A stretch of 64,000 nt of DNA from Ananas comosus (GCF_001540865.1 NC_033629.1:6873403-6937402), one strand, 5' to 3'; positions 11,397-22,665 are shown, counted from the stretch's first letter. Made by a program: numbers and translations. The notes: generated from the sequence alone by a model not told the origin.

Positions 11397-12363
11397 AGAG
11401 CCTCAAATGGTGCCATCTCTATACTAGCTTGGTAACTATTGTTGTATGCGAACTCGGCCATTAGCAAGTGACCACTCTAACTACCCTTGTAGTCAATGAC
11501 ATACGCTCGCAACATATCCTCCAAAACCTGAATGGTTCTCTTTGATTGCCCGTCGGTTTGAGGATGAAAAGCGGTGCTAAACTCGAGCCGTGTGCCAAGT
11601 GCCTCTTGCAAGCTCTTCCAAAAGTACGAAGTAAACCGAGAGTCTCGATCCGACACGATCGACTTCGGAACCCCGTGCAACCTCACCACTTCATCAAGAT
11701 ATACCTGAGCAAGCTTGTCACCTGACCATATAGTGTGGATCGGTAGAAAATGTGCTTACTTCGTCAAACGGTCCACCACTACCCAAATCGCATCGTGGCA
11801 ACCCGACGAACGGGGCAATTGGACCACGAAGTCCATGGCAATATCCTCCCGTTTCCAAACGGGGATAGGTAGGCTTTGAAGCTTTCCCGCTGAAAATCGG
11901 CGCTCCGCCTTGACTTGTTGGCAAACAAGACATTGCGCCACAGAGCGTCCAATATCACCTTTCATTCCCGGCCACCAGTAAAGCATCTTTAAATCTTGGT
12001 ACATCTTGGTGCCGCCCGGGTGGACACTATAGGGAGACCGATGCGCATCTTGCAAAACCATTTTTTGGACTTCATCATTTTCCGGCACACACCACCGGTT
12101 CCGGTATCGAAGCGTGCCATCGGCATCTATACTGAAATCACCGCCACGCCCACCCTCGATGTCGCGCCGCACCTTTTCAAGATTCGGGTCCGCAGATTGC
12201 AAACTCTTGATTCTCTCCAACAAGGTCGGTTGGACAACGAGAGCCGACAGTATAGTCAGTACCTACGGAGCTACAACCTCAAGATCTATTCGCCCCATTT
12301 CTTTCCACAGGGCCTCCTGATTTGTGACCCATAGCGCGAGGTTCTCCGTCGACTTTGGATCTA
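11397..12363 (-). pseudogene. Element B pol, part 2: integrase zinc-binding and catalytic core
   Basis: Minus-strand blocks in order: a connector after RNase H (STENLALWVTNQEALWKEMG), the zinc-binding region (HRSPYSVHPGGTKMYQDL, then CLVCQQVKAE), core (MDFVVQLPRSSGCHDAIWVV), [40 protein letters not shown] and AEFAYNNSYQASIEMAPFE. Catalytic-type Asp and Glu positions are still readable, but frameshifts and stops separate the blocks near 11475, 11690 and 12223. It is flanked by C1 on the left and a copia LTR on the right; together with 7507-8178 and 13552-15440 it rebuilds one pol. Confidence 0.88.
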
Positions 12364-12997
12364 AAAGGTAAGTAACACCTAGAGGGGGGTGAATAGGTGT
12401 AAAAACGGCAAACTCGAAAATCTCGATGTAAATAAAACAAAGTAGCGAAAAATAAAAATAGCACACTGAGAATTTAACGTGGGAAAACTCCAAACGGAGT
12501 GAAAAAACCCACGGGATCGATCACGCGAAGAAAATCCACTAAGAAAACTTGAGTACAAGTGATTTTGACAAAAATACACGACTCAATTTACCGAATTCCC
12601 GTTGATGGTGATCTTCGCCGGTCCTCGATCGATAGGAATCCTCCAACCGATCCTGCTGTAACTCCTTGCAACGTCAACGCCTCAACTCCTCGAAGCGTTC
12701 ACCGAATCCTCGGCTTCACGCGAGATCCACGCGCCAAACCTCCTTCCGGAGCTTGTAGAATCGAAGATTTGTGGTGATTTAATCTTTGAATCCCATAAGC
12801 TATGAGAGTTTGTCTTCTAATCAAACATCAACTTGATTCTCGAAGAAGATCTCAAGTAAAATCGAAGAACCAAGTCGATTGTTGATTTTTTGAAACTCGT
12901 TATGAGAATAGAAGCATTGAAATGGAAAAAATAAGTTTCTAGGGTTTAGAATCAGTAAATATTCAAAGCCTTAGATTTTTAGATGACCCCCATAGCT

Positions 12998-13005
12998 TAT
13001 TTATA
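12998..13005 (-). promoter_or_regulatory. TATA box of the copia LTR
   Basis: TATAAATA on the minus strand, about 65 bp downstream of the ACCGGT array in LTR orientation. It aligns with the identical box at 19875-19882 in the related LTR. Confidence 0.6.
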
Positions 13006-13069
13006 TGTTTAGAAGACTTAGAAGTAGACTAGGATTGCAAAAAGTCCTTTTTAAAAAGCTGTGTCGTCC

Positions 13070-13330
13070 TCAGAGACCGGTCCTCTTGAGGAGACCGGTC
13101 TGTGAGAGACTGGTCTCTCAAGTGAGGAACTGGTCCCTCGCTGCGTGTTCAAAAACACAACGTTCGGGAACCGGTCTCTCAAGCTTGAGACCGGTCCCTC
13201 GCTGCGCGACAGAATTACCAAGGTTCGAGAATCGGTCTCTCATCTCAGGGGACCGGTTGCATCAAAACTCATGCAGTGAGGACCTTAGGGGAACCGGTCT
13301 CTCCAACTCAAGGACCGGTCCCAGAACACA
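13070..13330 (-). repeat. U3 ACCGGT palindrome array (copia LTR, minus)
   Basis: About nine GGGACCGGT-type or GAGACCGGTCTCTC-type units occur at irregular spacing, alternating with phrases such as TCGCTGCGTG and AACGTTCGGGAACC. The unit is the same as in gypsy LTRs A and E although this LTR is copia. Confidence 0.75.
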
Positions 13331-13551
13331 GAAAAGTTCAGTAAAATAGTTTTAAAGCAATCTAAGCCTTCTGAACTTATTCTAGTTAAGTATCTTCACC
13401 ACAAATGAACTTTTCTTCATACCTTAGGTGCCGAATTATACGAATGAATCTTTGTTCTTCAATTTGGATCTTTTCTTCAAAACTTCCGTGATCAACTCTT
13501 CAAGACTCTAATCTACTTTACGAAATTCGCAAACCTATAAAATCCTTAACA

Positions 13552-15440
13552 TCTGCTAAGTGCATCAGCTACTACATTTGCTTTTTCGTGGTGATAGAGT
13601 ATAATAACATCATAATCCTTTAGCAGCTCTAACCACCGCTGTTGCCTCATATTAAGCTCCTTCTGTGTAAACAATTACTTCAGACTTTTGTGGTCCGTGT
13701 ATATCTCGCAATGCGCATCGTACAAGTAGTGTCTCCACAGCTTTAAAGTGAAGATCACTGGGCCAACTCCAAATCGTGGATAGGGTAGTTCTTTTCATAG
13801 CTTTTTAACTGACGGGACGCATAAGCGATCACCTTCCCGCCATGCATTAGAAAACATCCCAAACCCAAATAGGAAGCATCGCTATACACCACAAAGTCCT
13901 CACCTTGCACCGGTAGGGCGAGCACCGGAGTCGAAGTCAGCATCTCCTTCAACTCCTTGAAACTCCGGTCGAGAATTCCTTTATGAACCGTCTATAATAG
14001 CCCGCTAAACCCACGAAGCTACGGATTTCCGTCACATTAGTCGGGCGAGGCCAATCCTTGATCGCCTCAACTTATTTCGGGTCAACAGAAACTCCACCAT
14101 CGAAAATGACATGTCCCAAAAATGCGACTTCACGGAGCCAAAAGTCACATTTCTCCAACTTCGCATAAAGTTTCTCCTCCTGTAGGACTTGTAGCACTAG
14201 CCTCAAATGCTCTGCGTGCTCCTCGTCACTACAAGAGTAGACCGAGATGTCGTCTATGAAGACTACAACAAATCGATCTATGTAAGCCCGGAAAATACGG
14301 TTCATCAAATCCATGAATGCTGCCGGAGCATTTGTGCGCCAAAACGGCATGACCGTGAACTCGTAGTGTCCATATCGTGTGCGAAACGCGGTCTTTTGCA
14401 CATCCTCCGGCTATATCTTAAACTGATGGTAGCCAGACTGAAGGTCTATCTTCGAGTATACTCGCGACCCCTGCAATTGATCAAACAAGTCGTCGATACG
14501 GGGCAACGGGTACTTATTCTTGATAGTGACCTTGTTCAACTCGTGGTAATCCACGCAGAGTCGAAACGATCCATCTTTCTTCCTCACAAACAGAACCGGG
14601 GCTCCCCATGGCGACACACTCGGCCTAATAAATTTCTTGTCGAGGAGATCTTGCAACTGAGCCCTCAACTACTTCAACTCTGCCGGTGCCATACGGTACG
14701 GAGCCTTCGAAATCGACGCGGTCCCGGGAATCAAGTCTATAACGAACTCGATCTCCCGATCCGGCGGTATCCTCGGTAACACCGCGGAAAACACATTCGG
14801 AAACTCCCGGATCACTGACATACTCTCAAGTGCTGGAGTCTCCCGATCAATCTCCACAACGGTCGCTAAATAAGCTGCGTAATTGCCGCTAACCATCTTC
14901 CTCCCTCTAGACGCTGACACCGTCATGGCGAAGCACGGGCTTTTGCACGCTCGATAGGTGAACTCCTTCTGTCCTTGCTCACGAAAAGTTATCACCCTGC
15001 TCTTGCAGTCGATAGACACATAGTACTTCGAGAGCCAGTCCATGCCAAAAATCAGATCAAAATCCTTCAACCTCTTCAGCACCAATAAGCGCATCGGCAT
15101 AATCCAGTTGCCCACTTGCACCAGACACGCCAAACACTCCTTCCGAATAACAAATGCACGCCCGGGGCCCTCTACTAGCCAAGTGCTCTCACTCAACTGA
15201 ATGCCTATGTCATGCATTTGTACAAATGACCTACTGATGAATGAATGCGTAGCACCTGTATCAAACATAACCCTGGAGCGAACTCCGTTAACCAAAACCA
15301 TACCTACCAAGACGTTGCGCTCCTCGGCCTCAGCAGGTTCCTCGGCTTGAGCGACGAATACTCGTCCCCTCGAAGCCGACCGGATCACCTCAGGCTGACG
15401 CAGCGCCATAGCGCGTCCAGCAGACACGGCAGTAGGTGGA
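13552..15440 (-). pseudogene. Element B pol, part 3: protease, reverse transcriptase, RNase H
   Basis: Minus-strand order from 15440: end of gag, aspartic protease (VMFDTGATHSFISRSF, DTG near 15250-15261; then FGMDWLSKYYVSIDC), reverse transcriptase (14072-14668: [40 protein letters not shown] at 14243-14260), RNase H ([27 protein letters not shown]) ending near 13560 with NVVADALSR. Stops occur near 14413, 14070 and 13640, with a frameshift near 13755. The RT motif MPFGLTNAP reads MPFWRTNAP. Gag is lost: coding stops at 15440 where LTR E begins. Family role: copies the RNA template into cDNA. Confidence 0.92.
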
Positions 15441-15739
15441 TGTAACACACTGAACTTTAGCAAATTGTAAGGTTCGATTGTTTGATCTATGTTCTGAGTT
15501 TTTTCAGGTATTCTGAAAGGTCATAGACAGTGTTCCGACCTATGACTCGCATCTCGAGGAGCGAGGATGGAAACTTAGTGTAAGGAAGTGAATTCTCGAA
15601 ATCCGAAAGTTGTACTTCATTCAGGATCGACTAATTGTCGAGTGAGTATCCTTTGGGAAAGCTAAAGTTATCCAAAACACAAAAAGTGCATTGGAGTTGA
15701 GTCCGCGAGAGCATATAGTGCAAAACCTGCACTGGGCTG

Positions 15740-16050
15740 AAGTTGCTCTCGGGGACTGGTCCCTGGCAGGGAGAGACCGGTCCCTGAGGCTGGTGGTTGC
15801 TGGGGATCTTTGATGCAACCGGTCCCTGGCTGAGAGGACCGGTCCCCGTGTGCGACGCCAGCGAGAGAAGGCCAAAAATCGGCTAAGTCTTGAAAATCGA
15901 GCTCTCGGGGACCAGTCTCTTAGGCGAGGACCGGTCTCCCGAGGACCGGTCTCCCAGGGAAAGACCGGTTCCCGAACGCGAAGAGGCCTTCTGGCTGCCA
16001 GGACTGCTGTCGGGGACCGGTCTCCCCGACGAGGGACCGATCTCTCTGGG
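15740..16050 (+). repeat. U3 ACCGGT palindrome array (LTR E)
   Basis: About ten units of the GGGACCGGTCTCC / AGACCGGTCCCTG type, several separated by CTCGGGGACC phrases. Followed within 80 bp by TTTTGTTACAATAGAGGGG, which is the promoter-proximal block of LTR A. Confidence 0.75.
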
Positions 16051-17112
16051 CGCAGAATGCCCAGTGAGGGCTGTGTACAGGGTGAAAAGTTGAGGGGCTA
16101 AAATGGATTTTGTTACAATAGAGGGGTATGTAGGCCCTCTCTCTCTCCCTCAGCCTCTCATTCTCTCTCTCTCTCTCACACTCTCTCTTACTCCCTCTCT
16201 CTCTAGGAAAGAAAGAACAAAGAGAAGGAGAAGAAGGAAGAGAAGAAGAAGAAGGAGAAGAAGAAGGAGGAGATCAAGTTAGAGAAGGCTTGGAGCATCT
16301 TCCTCTCTTCCTCTCCTCTCCATTGGTGTAGCTCAAGAGGTAAGCTACAAACCCTAGCTCGTAGAACTTAGGGTTTTTGGATTTTGAGCTTTGAGATGAG
16401 GTCAAATGGACTTCTAGCACCATTGTTGGTGGATTAGAGCTAGAGGCTAGGGTTTCATGATGCAAATAGCATGATGCTAACCCTAGGGCACCCAAAATGG
16501 GATTTTTGGAAATGGATGAGATTGATCTCATTTGAGGCCTTGTAAACCTAATTGCTAGGTGTCCAAACGCGTTGGCGGAGTTGGAATTATGATTCGTCGA
16601 GCGGGTGTAGAGCTATCGGCAAAGTAGGGCCGACCTAGCTTCGTTTCTCCCAAAGAGGCGGGGAACACGTGGTTTGAAGTGCCGAGGAACACTTCTGGAA
16701 CCTCCACAATGAACATTGACTACACAAGGTGGGGGGTGTCATCTCGAAGCAACCGAACTCCTTTCTATGTCTTAGATTAACATACTGCATTGTAGGATTG
16801 CATAGTAGTACCATTCCTTATGCTTTCTAATTGATAACCTAGTATACTTGGAACGCTTGGTGATTTAGATAGGTGAGGATTGGGTCGGAACATGGATCCT
16901 ATAGTGCTAAAGAAATGAGATGAACACGATGGGTGTTGATGACATAGAAAGTGGTGTTTAAATGCTAAAGAACAAACGAGTGGCATCCAAATGTTAAAGA
17001 ATAACGAGTGGCATTAATGTAGTGTAAATGACACTAGAGGTTTGAGAACCTAGGGATAGATAGATCCCTTAGAAAATGCCTTGGGGACAAAAAACTTAGT
17101 AAACCTAAGTAC

Positions 17113-17404
17113 CCTCACATGGAGAGGTTATCGATGATTGATTGAGATATTGACCCTAGTTATAGGGCATCCTCACTTGGAGAGGATTTGATTGGGTTGT
17201 TAACCCTAGTTGTAGGGTATCCTCACTCGCAGAGGATAGATCTAGCTCACAGTCTACTTTTGGGGTGGTATAGCCATCCATATCCCCACATGGAGGGGAT
17301 TGTCGTCGAGTACTCCGGATTGTCGGGTGATTTGGACCACTTGGAGGTCCGGACCACATGGAGGTCCGCAGACGGTCCCGGGTCTGGGAGCACATGGAGC
17401 TCCC
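17113..17404 (+). repeat. Array of short hairpins with constant loop and changing stems (LTR E)
   Basis: Hairpins read directly: CCTC-acatgga-GAGG (17113), ATCCTC-acttgga-GAGGAT (17169-17187), ACCCTA-gttg-TAGGGT (17203-17218), ATCCTC-actcgca-GAGGAT (17219-17237), ATCCCC-acatgga-GGGGAT (17282-17300), GGACC-acttgga-GGTCC (17334-17350), CGGACC-acatgga-GGTCCG (17350-17368) and GGGAGC-acatgga-GCTCCC (17386-17404). The 7-nt loop is nearly fixed while each stem differs and stays perfectly paired. Confidence 0.85.
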
Positions 17405-18011
17405 CACCCAATGGGATGGCAAGGTGAGTCGAGGGCGAACCCAAGGGCTTCGCCACAGATTGGGTAAATGAACAGTTAACAATGTCATTGAATATTATTA
17501 TTCGAACATGGATCGAACTTGTTAGCATGGTAGTAAACCTTTACTATATGATGCATGCATTCATTATACATGATTATGGGTATAGTAGCATAGTTTTCCT
17601 TTATGCCTTTTACAACTTTTAGATATCTATCTATCTGTCTACTTGTTGTTACTTGTGCCCACTTGGACCTAGTGGGGAGACCGGCAGAGTCGGCGGTCGA
17701 GCCCACTGGGAACTATGGAAGATAGTTCTCATCCCACTCTATTTCCAGTGGTAGGTACAGGTTTACCAAGCGAGGACCGCGACAAGGGCATCGCGCCCAA
17801 TGAGTGAGACCGTGGTAGTATAATAGCTTTCCTTTTTGCATTAGCACACCTATGTATTGAGAGAGATTCATATAGGTGAGGATTTGGAGAGCTATGTATT
17901 TTGAATGAACATATGTATTCATTTTGAGGAAAAGATGTACATGTAAAAGATGCAAACTATTGCAATAGTTAGTAAAATATTATCTTTATTTCACTTGTTT
18001 TCACTTGTGGA

Positions 18012-18297
18012 TTACTTGCTCTTAGTTGTTGGCACTACTTGTACCCCGTTGAATGTGTATGTTTAGAATTTAAATTTTCTGGGTAAATTCTTGTACACAT
18101 TCCTGTTGTTGAGCCTTGTGCGGACAAGGGAGGTGCTCTCCGTTCGGCTTGTGGTTACTTGCTCTTAGTTGTTGGCACTACTTGTACCCCGTTGAATGTG
18201 TATGTTTAGAATTTAAATTTTCTGGGTAAATTCTTGAACACATTCCTCTTGTTGAGCCTTGTGCGGACAGGGGAGGTGCTGTCCGTTCGGCGGTCCG
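18012..18297 (+). repeat. 143-bp tandem duplication in LTR E
   Basis: Copies 18012-18154 and 18155-18297 are nearly identical, both beginning TTACTTGCTCTTAG. CTTGTGG precedes both copies, consistent with a microhomology-mediated duplication. The second copy runs into the true LTR end. Confidence 0.85.
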
Positions 18298-18352
18298 CCC
18301 GGCGGGCCCGAATCGTGCCAAATTGGTAGCGGTTTCGGGGCGGGGCGTGACA

Positions 18353-18991
18353 CTTAGCACCAAACCTCTAAAGTGCAGGAAATTGGGCTGCTCTCGGGTT
18401 TGCCTCTGTAGGGCTGAGTACCGGTATTGCTTTGAATTGGTACCGAAACTGGAGCTGGTACCAGTACTGCATCGGGTTGGTACCGGTACCCTATGCATTT
18501 TCTCGCCAACCCGAAGCTCGGGTTTGCGCACACTGTGGCTTGGTACCGGTACTCTTTCCCGCGTACCGGCACGCAGTGCAGACTGCAGTTTGGCAGTTTT
18601 TGAGGGCTCTTTTTGTTATTGTTACAATACCTTATATACACCCTCACCCCTTAGACAGGGGCTTTTGTGTTGCGACCAGAGGAGAGCGAGGTGAGCTCCT
18701 CTCCATTCTTTCTTGGTTTTTCTTCCCTTTTTTGCTTTATTTGATCTTCTCTCTTTGCTCCTTTTTGCTTCATGTTGATTTTCCACCATTGGAGAAGCTT
18801 TGGATTGGTGTTTGGAGCTTGTTAGAGGAAGGATCTTCAACCTCAGCACCTTTCAAGCTTGGTTTGGAGCTTGTGAAGAGGTTAGTACCTTAGATCTTCT
18901 CTTTAGATAAAGTTTCTTGTGGATTTTGAGATGAAACCCTAGAAATGGGAAAACTAGGGTTTATTTGGGGATTCTGAAGGGTCATAGACAG
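18353..18991 (+). mobile_element. Fragment of a GTACCGGTAC-type gypsy LTR (U3 and leader)
   Basis: The fragment holds the CTCTCGGGTTTGCCTCTG phrase and GGTACCGGTAC cores (18420-18575) found on the minus strand in LTR B and LTR F. A TATA-like CTTATATACACC (18631-18642) and a CT-rich leader follow, then a donor-like AG|GTTAGT near 18880. It starts abruptly after LTR E and stops where the copia 3' untranslated sequence begins, so both ends are broken. Confidence 0.65.
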
Positions 18992-19336
18992 TTTTGTTGA
19001 TGATTTTCGAGTTTGAATTTCAATCTTTTGATGCATAAACAAAGGGGAGAGATTTTCATTTTCATATTTTTTTTACTACTAACTTTGTTTGTTAACTTTG
19101 TTCATGGAGAAAGTAATCTTTTTGCAGATCATTGAAAACTTCAAGACTCCTAGTTTTGTCTAAGTCATAAAGTTTGTGTAGGAGTTGCAAAATTGTAATT
19201 TTGTATTTGTTTGGATCTTTCACGCGAGAAGTTCATTGATTTGGTGATGTCAATGAATTTCATTTTTGAGAGGTGAGCGTTGTGAGTATTTTGATGTAAT
19301 TTTGAGTTTTGTCACGAAATTGCCAAATAGGGAGAT
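18992..19336 (+). mobile_element. Orphan copia 3' untranslated tail preceding the 5' LTR
   Basis: This 345-bp stretch matches 25566-25911, which is the 3' untranslated region and polypurine tract of the gag-only copia element. Here it lies in front of that element's 5' LTR. It must be the tail of a second, upstream copy sharing this LTR, as expected of a tandem array made by unequal recombination. Its polypurine tract is slightly decayed (AAATAGGGAGAT against AAAGGGGGAGAT). Confidence 0.8.
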
Positions 19337-19556
19337 TGTTACGGATTTTATGTTAGCATATTTCGTGAAGTTAGTCCGGAGTCTAGAAGGTTTAAAGAAG
19401 GAAAGATGAAGATCGAAGACTCGATGACTTAAAACATAAATCCACAATGCTCGATAAGTTAAAATACTATTGTTGATGATTTATAAATATTAACAAGTGT
19501 TTGGAAGACTTAGGATGGGTTTTAAAATGAATTGGACTAAATTGAACCTGTCAAGG

Positions 19557-19810
19557 TTCAGGGACCGGTCCTTGATTAGAGGGACAAGACCCTAAGGTTC
19601 TCTCTGCGTAAAGAAACGATGCAACCGGTCTTTGAGATGAGAGACCGGTCCCCGTAGCAAGGTTTTTTGGCTACGCAACGAGAGACCGGTCCTTGAGATG
19701 AGAGACCGGTTTCCGTGGCATGTGTTTTTCTTCTACGCAATGAGGGACCGATCCCTGGCTTGAAGGACCGGACCCTGAGAGACCGGACCCCTCGAGAGGA
19801 CCGGTCCCTG
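19557..19810 (+). repeat. U3 ACCGGT palindrome array (copia 5' LTR)
   Basis: About eight units such as GGGACCGGTCC and GAGAGACCGGTCCC occur with TCTGCGTAAAG/CTACGCAA spacers. The array ends 65 bp before the TATA box. Confidence 0.75.
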
Positions 19811-19874
19811 AAACCGTAACTGTTTCCAAAATTGAGTATTTACAATCCTAGTCTACTTCTAAATCTTCTAAACC

Positions 19875-19882
19875 TATAAATA
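19875..19882 (+). promoter_or_regulatory. TATA box of gag-only copia LTR
   Basis: TATAAATA within CTAAACCTATAAATAGGATG, directly downstream of the palindrome array. The same box occurs in the copia LTR at 12998-13005. Confidence 0.65.
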
Positions 19883-19993
19883 GGATGTGGGGGTGTTTCT
19901 AAAAGATGGCTAAGCATAGAATATCTTTTTGAAACCCTAGAAACTTGTTGGGTGCTTTCTTTCTTCTCTCCAACAACAAGTTTCTATTGGATC

Positions 19994-22074
19994 TGTAACA
20001 TACCAGATTTTGGTATAAAAATAAAAATAAATAAAAATAGTGTGAGATACTATTTTTATTGAATTTAGAGAAGTAAAATATAAGTCAGAAGCGACTTGTG
20101 CTGAAATCGGAATGAAAACAGAAGATCTAGAATTTTTTGTTGAAAACGGGACAGATAAATTAGCAGAAATGCATAGTGTCAGAAAATTATGAAAACTGGA
20201 GGGTAAGTCAGAATTATTTTTATGAGGCTAGATTTAAAGTTTCATGTCATTCTGTCACCCAGAAGGTGAAAAATAAAATCCGACAGCTATCTGATAAAGA
20301 TTACAGTTCGGTACAATTTTCAGTGACCAAACGGGGTCGAAACTGAAAACTTAAGATATATTCTTACTCAGTACGTTAAACCGAGCATGCCTGTCAAATT
20401 TGAGCCGAAACGGACATTCAAAAGGGCTCCGACTTTTGCGAACTGCTAAACTGCCCGGGATGAATAGTGTTTGAGGGGTTATTATGAAGAAGCTGTTGCT
20501 TCTTCTTCTTCTTCGGCCGCACACCACACACGCACACGACCCACATACACCCGCATGGAAAGGGAAAGAGAGAACCCTCCCTTTCTCTCTCTAAATCTCT
20601 CCCAAATTAAAGGAATTGGTGGAGATTGAAGCTTGGAGGAAGGTCATCTTCTTCATCTTCCTCTTTAGCCATTGGAGAGCAAACTTTGATGGTAAGCTTT
20701 AAGAGTTTTAATGGCATCTCTCTCTAGTTTGGGTTTTAAGCTCCAAGAATGGATTTAGAGCTATTCTAGCATGCTAAATAGATGATTGTTGCTCAAATCA
20801 TGGATCAATTTAGTGATTTCTTGCCTAGTTGTAAACCTAGGGCTTGAAATGAGCTTCTTGAACCCTCTCATGGTAGATCTTTAGAGCCTTAATTATATGC
20901 TCTANATAGTTTAACCAAGAGTGGCATTGAGACAAGAATGGCCTAGAAAGTGGCATGAACAAATAGGTAGAAAACCTATCATAAAAGTGGCATTGTGACT
21001 AGTGGCTAAGTATCCTCATGTTGGGGATTCGATCGATACTCATGATAAGTCTTGGCTTGAGGGTGGTAGCTCCCCCTCAAGCGGTGAGTTTCCGAAAATA
21101 GTCACCTCGGGGAGCGAGGTCCCCGTAGACGGTCCCTTGGGTCGGTAGTGCTTGGAGCCTCCCCGGTTAAAGGGATTTGGGTTATGAGTTATTGGGGTTA
21201 ATAAGGTTAACCGGTAAGATTGGGTCAAAGCCAAGTAAGAGTTACTTTTCAAAGAATATACGCACTACAATGTGATTGACTCGAGATCGAGTTGGGTGGT
21301 TAGCTTGGCTAGGATAGAGAGGAAAACCTTAGGAGCAAATAACCAATGATGTAAAGTGACAAGATGTATAAATTATGGAAAAGCTATAGATAGCATGATA
21401 GAAACTAAAATCATTTATTTTACTTGTATAGTTGCATGGTTTCATATTACATATTGCGAGGCAAGACATGTAGTTCAATATCGAATAAATGTTTAAGTAT
21501 TTGTTATATGTTATTGGACTAACCTGTTGCAGTGCCTCATTAGACCTATTGGTTGAGCTTTTCCCTTGGGTGGCCGTACCCACTGGGAACCATAGAGTTG
21601 GTTCTCACCCCACGTTGTTTTGGGGTGTTACAGGTTCACACGTGAGCGCGCAGTGGCGCGAGGCGAGGGCGTAGCTCTGTAGTTAGCGCCCTACCATCGA
21701 GACCAGAGATAGTGGTACCCTGAGTCGGCCTTACTTAGGGATGTAAGGAAATGAAAAGAATCAAGTTGTAATAATATTGTTAAAGCTAGATTGTATTTGG
21801 AAGCTAAAAAGAATGTAATATGTAATTGTGATGTAAAATGTATCTAGTGAATGTGAATGCTTGTAATAACAAGTAGATTATGTCTTGATATTTTCTTATG
21901 CAATCTTTGATTGAAATGTATTCCTAGTTGGAACTTCATATATTGTATTGATTGCGACGCCTTGAATGTACAGGGGAGACTCTGTCAGCGGTACAGGAAA
22001 AACTCTGTCCATTCGGCGGTCTGTCGGCGGCGCCGCAACCCGGCCAAATAGGTGGGTGGTCGCGGGTTGTGACA
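19994..22074 (+). mobile_element. Solo LTR C2, 2.08 kb, target duplication GGATC
   Basis: Starts TGTAACATACCAG and ends GGGTTGTGACA. GGATC precedes it (19989-19993) and follows it (22075-22079). It is colinear with C1 and C3 but about 1 kb shorter, and the single N at 20905 probably marks unassembled sequence. A donor-like G|GTAAGC lies at 20692 and an acceptor-like TGTTACAG|GTTC at 21634. Strong hairpins GCTTGAGGG/CCCTCAAGC (21055-21082) and ACCTCG/CGAGGT (21104-21120) lie in the middle. It sits inside the copia 5' LTR. Confidence 0.93.
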
Positions 22075-22629
22075 GGATCAATTCTTGAAACCCTAATTTC
22101 TTGTTCTTCATGGAGAATTGATCCGACTATTGCTTAGAAACACCTTCTACGATTTTTTAATAATTATCTAAGCAATAAAACATCATCGATCGTATTGTTC
22201 TTGCTCTGGACGGAGTGTGCTCGTGGATTCGAGTGGGCGTCGTGGATTCGGCGTGATCAAGGCTTCGTGGATTCGAAGTGTGGAGTTTCATGGATTCGGG
22301 ACGTGGCGTTCATGGATTCGGACGTGGGGCGTGGACAACCCGTTGGTGTGCGCGAGATCCGGAGAAGATAAAAGAGAGGTTTGAATCCGTGGATTCGGTA
22401 AATCATCTTGTAATCTTTTATTCTTAGTGGATTGTTATCGCGTGTTGGTCCCGTGGGTTGTTTACTCAAAGTTGGAGTTTTTCCATGTAAATCTCGGTGT
22501 GATTTTCACTTTTTGCATTTATTTTTATCGCATTGAGATTTGTGGTTTTTGGCCATTACACCTATTCACCCCCCTCTAGGTGTTAGATACAATCTAGATA
22601 GATCCTTGGGCTCCCTCAAAACTTACAAT

Positions 22630-22641
22630 TGGTAGCAGAGC
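22630..22641 (+). other. Primer-binding site (tRNA-iMet-like) of gag-only copia
   Basis: TGGTAGCAGAGC differs at one base from TGGTATCAGAGC, the complement of the plant initiator tRNA-Met 3' end. It lies 2 bp after the LTR end. Confidence 0.85.
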
Positions 22642-22665
22642 GGGATCTAGATAAATTGTTATCTA

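Larger units (their letters stand above)
12364..13551 (-). mobile_element. Copia (SIRE-like) LTR inserted in element B, one end truncated
   Basis: In its own orientation it starts TGTTAAGGATTTTATAGG at 13551, closely matching the start TGTTACGGATTTTATG of the gag-only copia LTRs at 19337 and 25912. It ends near the sequence CACCCCCCTCTAGGTGTTA, also shared. The last 40-50 bp of that LTR type are missing at the left end (near 12364), and no matching target duplication is visible. It lies just after the DALSR block of element B. It carries an ACCGGT array (13070-13330) and a TATAAATA box (12998-13005). Confidence 0.8.
15441..18352 (+). mobile_element. LTR E, 2.9 kb, no visible target duplication
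   Basis: Starts TGTAACACACTGAAC (as LTR A does) and ends CGGGGCGTGACA. The 5 bp on each side differ (GTGGA and CTTAG), so one junction was rearranged or the LTR is chimeric. The first 600 bp resemble LTR A, whereas the last 700 bp resemble LTR C3 (ACCTAGTGGG, AATTGGTAGCGG). It holds an ACCGGT array (15740-16050), a CT-repeat leader (16140-16205), a donor-like AG|GTAAGC at 16340, an acceptor-like GGTACAG|GTTT at 17760, a hairpin array (17113-17404) and a 143-bp tandem duplication near its 3' end. It cuts off the gag of element B. Confidence 0.83.
19337..22627 (+). mobile_element. 5' LTR of gag-only copia element (1.2 kb, split by LTR C2)
   Basis: Starts TGTTACGGATTTTATG and ends CCTCAAAACTTACA just before the primer-binding site at 22630. 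Removing the nested solo LTR and one GGATC copy leaves about 1.2 kb. It carries the CACCTATTCACCCCCCTCT block typical of SIRE-type LTR ends, an ACCGGT array (19557-19810), and a TATAAATA box (19875-19882). A run of CGTGGATTCG repeats lies at 22210-22330. Confidence 0.87.

Noticed and set aside
15436..18357. Target-site duplication for LTR E
   Set aside because: Flanks GTGGA and CTTAG do not match; similarity of CTTAG to GTTAG at 5072 is probably chance because the LTR orientations are opposite.
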